From: Prostheceraeus crozeri
Taxonomy: Eukaryota; Platyhelminthes; Polycladida; Euryleptidae
Assembly (NCBI GenBank): GCA_907163375.1
Contig: CAJQUW010007092.1
Span: forward strand, 62,001-126,000
Direction: 5' to 3'
DNA: 64,000 bases
A program made the position numbers and the translations under genes. Shown here piece after piece: positions 59,401 through 64,000 of the stretch. Positions within the stretch are counted from its first letter, which is position 1, and each line of letters begins with the position of its first letter. Under the pieces are notes generated by a model. The model saw only the letters and a list, made by a program, of their open reading frames with translations, did not search any database and was not told the DNA's origin.

Positions 59401-60000
59401 AAACAGTCCTGCATCAACCAACATCTGATACAGAGGAAGAAGAGGTTGTCCACCCCTTTCATGGAAAAGAATCTTAGAAAGGGATGTAGAGTGAAATGGG
59501 ATCAGCCGCCTGGAGTACCGATAACTTGGGATTCTTGGCAGGTGTGAGTGAGCAACGGTGAGCATTCTTTATCAATTTCATTCATCTAGTAGTTGAAATA
59601 TATGCCCTGTTTACTGTCTTTAATGATATGCCAGTAAATATCAACAATCAGCTTGCTTGATCTTTGCCGAATTACTATCACGGTTTACGGTAGGCGGCTT
59701 CTTTCTATCCTCTCCTAAGCTAGCAGCTCATGGATGTGCAGCTACAACCACTTCGATCTTGGCTTTGAGCTTCTGTCATAAAGCAAATCGCGATGAATTC
59801 ATCTGTCAATGTGAGAACGTGTTATGATTGCAAAATAAATGTAGATAGATCTATGTGTCAATGTTCGTGTCTATTGTAATTTTGAAACGGAGGTATTATT
59901 GACGTGAAAATGCCTTGTTTGACCATTAATTTTTGTGTTTGGAAAGAGCCTAGGATGTTTGATCACATGAATAATTTTGTGCGATTTATTTCATCCTATG

Positions 60001-60114
60001 GGGTCGTCCCGAAATAGCGAAGTGTCATAATAGCGAATCCCAAAATGGAGAATTCCCATAATAGCGAATTCCCAATATAGCGAAGTGTCATAATAGCGAA
60101 TTCTCAGACATATA
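60001..60114 (+). repeat. Left terminal inverted repeat of the MULE
   Basis: It contains AATAGCGAA five times plus a degenerate unit (AATGGAGAA), separated by GTGTCAT, TCCCA or TTCCCA spacers. Such iterated words are probable transposase binding sites. It is about 47 bases longer than the right repeat. Confidence 0.8.
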
Positions 60115-60469
60115 CTGTTACCTCATCAAAAATCAGATAAGAATACTACAATTTGATGAGGGATGGAATGACAATTAGCCCATCTTCATCAATTATTGCG
60201 TCATCCTCTTGATGAGCGTTGTTATCAATCAGCCAAGTCAACTGTAACAATAGAGGCTTTCTGATTGAGGTAAACGCAAATAAGTTGACACTTCTCAAGT
60301 GTCAAAAAGGCTAATCTTATTTCAAAATGAATTTGAAGGTGGAATGGACCTGCCAAAAATGATCAAATAAAACATGCCCTACTTCCATCAAGTGTCAAAT
60401 CAAACATAATTGCCTATTTCTCTTTATAAGTTGGTTTCTACAAAGTTGAAAGATTACAATTGAGTTGTG

Positions 60470-62216
60470 ATGAATTCCGTCGAGTATCTTTCAAGTCAGA
60501 CAGGTGGAGTCCACATCATCAGACATGGCTACCGATACCTTTGCATCAAATCGGTACTCGATAAGAAGTATTGGAGATGCATCAAGTGCTCAGCGACTCT
60601 GATTACGAAAGGTGACGACCTTCTCTCAGAGAAACCCCATTCTCATGCGCCGGACGACATCAGCAACAATGCATTTCGCATGAAGGCCGAGCTGAAGGAG
60701 AAGGCAAAGACCAACACCGACGCGCCGATGCAGAAGGTCTACGACTCCGTCGTCAGAGACTACGCTTCACGCCGAAGCGACATCATCGGCACCCTCCGCA
60801 CCTATAATGCAGTACGGTCGTCGATATACCGTGAGAGACGGAAGTCATTGACACCCCTTCCGAGCGCCACTTCAGAAATTGAGGTACCTGATTGCTTGCG
60901 AGTGGTCGACGGGAAGGAATTCCTCATCATCGATTCGAAGGGTCCAAAGAGGATTCTTGGGTTCTCCAGTTAAGAAACATTAGACATCTTAGCGGCGGCA
61001 GAAACTATTGACGGCGACGGTACATTCTATTCAACACCGCAATTGTTCGCTCAAATATACACCTTGCACGCAATTTACAAAGGAACGATGATGCCGCTGG
61101 TATGCCTGCTACTGCCTGAGAAGACAGCCGACATATACAAACAGGCCATAGCAGGAATTGATTCTGTGTTGGCGAAGAGTGGATTGGTGCTCAAGCCCCG
61201 GCAAATCATGCTGGACTTCGAAAAAGCAGCTCATGTTGCTTGGACTGAAATGAAGGGTGGCCTCACAGAAATGAAAGGTTGTCTCTTTCATTTTTCTCAA
61301 TGTATTTGGAGAAAACTTCAATCGCTGGGATTGTCGACTGCCTATCAAGAAGATGAGGAGTTTCAAAAATGGGCACGCCTGATACTTGCCCTACCGTTCC
61401 TGCCTATCCACGAAGTTGAGGACTTCTGGTTGGAGATAATCGGCGACGCCCCTATGGAGCAGTACCCTGCAGTTGACGAGTTCATCAACTACGTTTCGTC
61501 TTTCTGGGTGGATAGTGGTACAGCAACCTTCCCCATTTCCGGTGAGTTTCATTTGAGAATATAACTGCACATGTAGCATATATACGTGCGTGCATAAACA
61601 TACATTCAAGAACCAAATGTACTGCGTTGTCCGTAATAATCATGTTTGAGTAATAGTTTCAGTATCAAACTGAATGTGATGTGACTGACTAATGTGACAT
61701 TTCCCATCTCTCTGAGAATTGATTAATTTACAAATAATTCAAAATTCTCGTATAGGATATACTGACAAGGACTAGTGGCCTAAACTGCAGAACGGTCACA
61801 CTTTATGATAAGTTTTTCCTTGTGCAATACTTGTAAATTGATACTTGTATACTTGAATGTTTACAAGTATGGTTTCCCCACATGCACTCGAACATCATTT
61901 GATTTCAGTGTGGAATCACTTCGAAAGTGACAGCATCCGGACGACAAATCATCTGGAAGGCTGGCATAGAAAGTTGAAGGATATTGTGGGACGAGCACAT
62001 CCAAATGTGTTCAAGATCATCTCCGTCTTTGCTAACGAGCAAAAGATGACCCTAGTCAAGATTGCTCAATTGGATTGTGGTGCTCCACCAAAGAGAAGAA
62101 AAACTAAATACGCGCATTTGAATGAGAAACTTGCCCGCTCGCGTGAGCAATACCTCTCCAATGACTTGACCCGACGGGGATATGCGAAAGCAGTGTCTTA
62201 CGTAATGGGATTTTGA
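60470..62216 (+). pseudogene. MULE transposase with FLYWCH finger; one stop, one intron
   Basis: From ATG 60470 the frame shows a FLYWCH zinc finger (G-Y-R-Y-L-C, Y-W-R-C-I-K-C, H-S-H, residues about 18-62). A MULE catalytic domain follows: D-G-T-F-Y-S-T-P (first Asp at 61016), M-L-D-F-E, and the C-x-x-H motif G-C-L-F-H-F. At 61542 a GGTGAG donor ends exon 1 after F-P-I-S. An acceptor GATTTCAG ends at 61908, and exon 2 resumes in phase (W-N-H-F ... N-H-L-E-G-W-H-R-K) to the stop at 62216. Spliced length is about 459 codons. One in-frame TAA at 60971-60973 lies between finger and catalytic domain; the frame is otherwise continuous on both sides. The transposase would cut at the AATAGCGAA-bearing ends. 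Confidence 0.8.
61542..61908 (+). other. Intron in the MULE transposase
   Basis: 367 bases, GT at 61542 (context G/GTGAGTTT) and AG at 61907-61908 (context TTTGATTTCAG/TG). Removing it joins one base of a codon to two, giving V-W-N, and restores the conserved segment before N-H-L-E-G-W-H. In-frame stops occur within it, for example at 61562-61564. Confidence 0.7.
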
Positions 62217-62440
62217 AAAATACACATAAAGATCTTCGCATAGATTCACAACATTTTTTCTTTCATGAAACAAATAGAAAAATCTGCGTATTGTTCTTTG
62301 TAATATTGAATTGTACGTGTATATCACTAGGCTTCTACAGAAGTCTTCCCCAAATTCAATATAGATTAAACCTACCAAAATGGAATTAAAGCCTGAATTA
62401 TTTGTCCAGTGTCTAATCTGATAAATGATTATGTAATAGC

Positions 62441-62507
62441 ATATGTCTGAGAATTCGCTATTTTGACACTTCGCTATTTTGACATTCGCTATTTCGGGTC
62501 GGAGCCC
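62441..62507 (-). repeat. Right terminal inverted repeat of the MULE
   Basis: Read on the minus strand it carries three AATAGCGAA units with GTGTCA-type spacers, then the shared inner edge GAATTCTCAGACATAT. It is shorter than the left repeat by two to three units. Confidence 0.8.
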
Positions 62508-62514
62508 ATCCTAC

Positions 62515-64000
62515 AGATATACACTGTGCACTGGTCATCTTCAGGAAAGTACACAATTGCAAGCATAGCAAGGATATTTAGAAGAAAGACTTTCGTTTAA
62601 GCCTCCATGCTGTGCAATGCAACCAAAGATGCTAGATGACAAAAAGGTTTATAAAGTGTTCCATAACATAGAAATTTAAAGCATTTATATGCTGATAGTC
62701 ACATTACTTTGATGAATAATCAATTTCTTCAAGAATCAAAAGTTGTCTGCGAGAATTATGCACTGCTCGGTCATATTACGAATAGCACTCAATGAATGAC
62801 AACAACCACAAATCTGCAATTGTAAATCATGTATGAGCTCTCAATGAAGGAATGGATGTCTAAATGGTGAAAATGAAATATCCATATACTTGCAAAATGT
62901 AAAATCAGACAACCTAAAGATATTGTCCTTTTATGTTTCCGAGATGACAGTAAATCACGCAAAAATGCTCATAATTTTTGTATGTAAAGCATTCAGATGT
63001 AAACAAACAAAAATGGATGCCCTTTATGAATTAATGAGTGATTAATGATTAGATACTCAAATTAGATCAGACATGTACTGTCCTGGGAGCAATGACTCAT
63101 CTGTTGTTTGAAATGGTTGTTGAACTCGCCTGTACTTCAGCACGCACTTCAATATTGATGTACTTCAGCGCTGCTGTCAGAACTGATGCCGAAATTGAAA
63201 CGAATGCATTTATCCGTAGAATGGCATTTTAATCATTTATTAAAGAGAAGTCAGATTTTGTTTGATTTTTCTGTTCAAATGAAAGCCAGCCAATTTAATC
63301 GATATTTAAAACGTTGAACAGTTCACCATAAGTCTTCTGAGTTGAATTCCCCTGCTGCTTGGAAAAGCTTCAAGTCCTTCAGGACTGAGGTAACCACTGA
63401 GTCTGATATCACTTCGCATTCATCCAGACATTTCAACTTGCAATTCCTATCTTTTTCAACTGCACTTTGATAATTGCTTTCAGATTGGCAACTTGATGAA
63501 ATGCTTGTGACAAACTGTGATCAATTATAGGGCTACATTCGAACTTGATTCTCAGTTGTTCAATATGCCGCAGTTTCTGCTGCAAGGAAAATCGTAATGA
63601 AAGACAAAACAAATGTTTTTCATCCAAGTAGTTCGCATAAACACAATATGTATGCCACCTAAATTAGTCAATGAGTATTCTTCTTTGAACTGTATCAGTT
63701 GGAGCTTTGTACAATTAATGTAAATGCTGATGTCATGATGCTTGTTTTGAAACATAGATATCTTGATATCTACTCATCTGATATTCTTAAGAATAATAGA
63801 TATCTAGATCCCTTGTCTTAAAGTACATTCTGTGTCAATGGAGAACTTTGAGTTTTCTATAGTTAAGCAATCGAATTAAAAGGATATGACTCCACTAACA
63901 CACGTACATGTAGATAACAATTTTGAACGTTCTAGGGACAATAAAAATATATAAAATATATGATAAGTACATTATAGTATTATACATACCATGTAATGAA
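62515..64000. other. Intergenic stretch to the window end, nothing recognised
   Basis: AT-rich with short frames. GATATC/AGATATCTAG-type palindromic words cluster near 63755-63810. No supported gene. Confidence 0.35.

Larger units (their letters stand above)
60001..62507 (+). mobile_element. Mutator-like (MULE) DNA transposon, nearly intact
   Basis: About 2.5 kb bounded by long inverted repeats. The left (60001-60114) and right (62441-62507, complement) share ACCCGAAATAGCGAA-like ends and an inner edge GAATTCTCAGACATAT. The flanks CATCCTAT (59992-59999) and CATCCTAC (62507-62514) are the likely 8-9 bp target duplication typical of MULEs, with one change. The word AATAGCGAA is iterated five to six times in the left repeat and three times in the right. 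One transposase gene lies between them on the plus strand. The single stop in it and the similar ends suggest a relatively young copy. Confidence 0.85.

Overview
This is a 64 kb stretch of AT-rich nuclear DNA from an animal, most likely a marine invertebrate. The evidence is its repeats: tRNA-derived SINEs, microsatellite-tailed LINE remnants, hammerhead-like motifs, one compact Ty3/Gypsy-type LTR element, and many cut-and-paste transposons (Tc1, hAT, pogo, PIF/Harbinger and MULE types). There is no sign of operons, ribosome binding sites or other prokaryotic organisation. Species cannot be fixed from the sequence alone. I recognise no host gene; one two-part reading frame near 58 kb with a good splice acceptor is the only fair candidate.

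Layout. 0-10 kb: mostly unmarked AT-rich DNA with LINE 3' remnants (2.8, 4.9 and 7.1 kb), a long inverted repeat (6.47-7.50 kb) holding a LINE tail, a near-perfect 222 bp foldback element (7.9-8.1 kb) and three hammerhead-like cores (7.7, 8.5, 9.9 kb). 10-22 kb: a tRNA-derived SINE (14.0 kb), an inverted-repeat element (15.3-15.6 kb), a dispersed repeat whose first copy can be folded as a type I hammerhead (15.7 kb; second, inverted copy at 21.4 kb), a LINE fragment (17.0-17.4 kb) and a hAT-type element with perfect 8 bp target duplications (20.1-20.8 kb). 22-26 kb: an LTR retrotransposon that looks whole, with identical LTRs. 26-36 kb: an inverted-repeat element (27.8-28.6 kb), a nearly complete Tc1-like transposon (30.85-32.51 kb) and a hAT-type non-autonomous element (34.1-35.1 kb). 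36-46 kb: a tRNA-Thr-derived SINE, a pogo/Tigger-like MITE, a PIF/Harbinger-like MITE, a minisatellite of about 30 bp period (38.7-39.2 kb) and a third hAT-type element (44.6-45.4 kb). 46-60 kb: SINEs, a Tc1 C-terminal fragment, a second partial PIF-like MITE abutting a SINE, the unknown candidate gene (57.6-58.1 kb) and a LINE tail (59.2 kb). 60-62.5 kb: a MULE with terminal inverted repeats and a FLYWCH-type transposase carrying one internal stop and one clear intron.

The three autonomous-type elements (LTR element, Tc1-like, MULE) are intact or nearly so, while LINE material is present only as 3' ends. The short elements need proteins supplied elsewhere in the genome. The most unusual signal is the set of hammerhead-like motifs, especially 15702-15762, where core, three stems and a permissible cleavage triplet fall in the right order inside a repeat present twice in the window.
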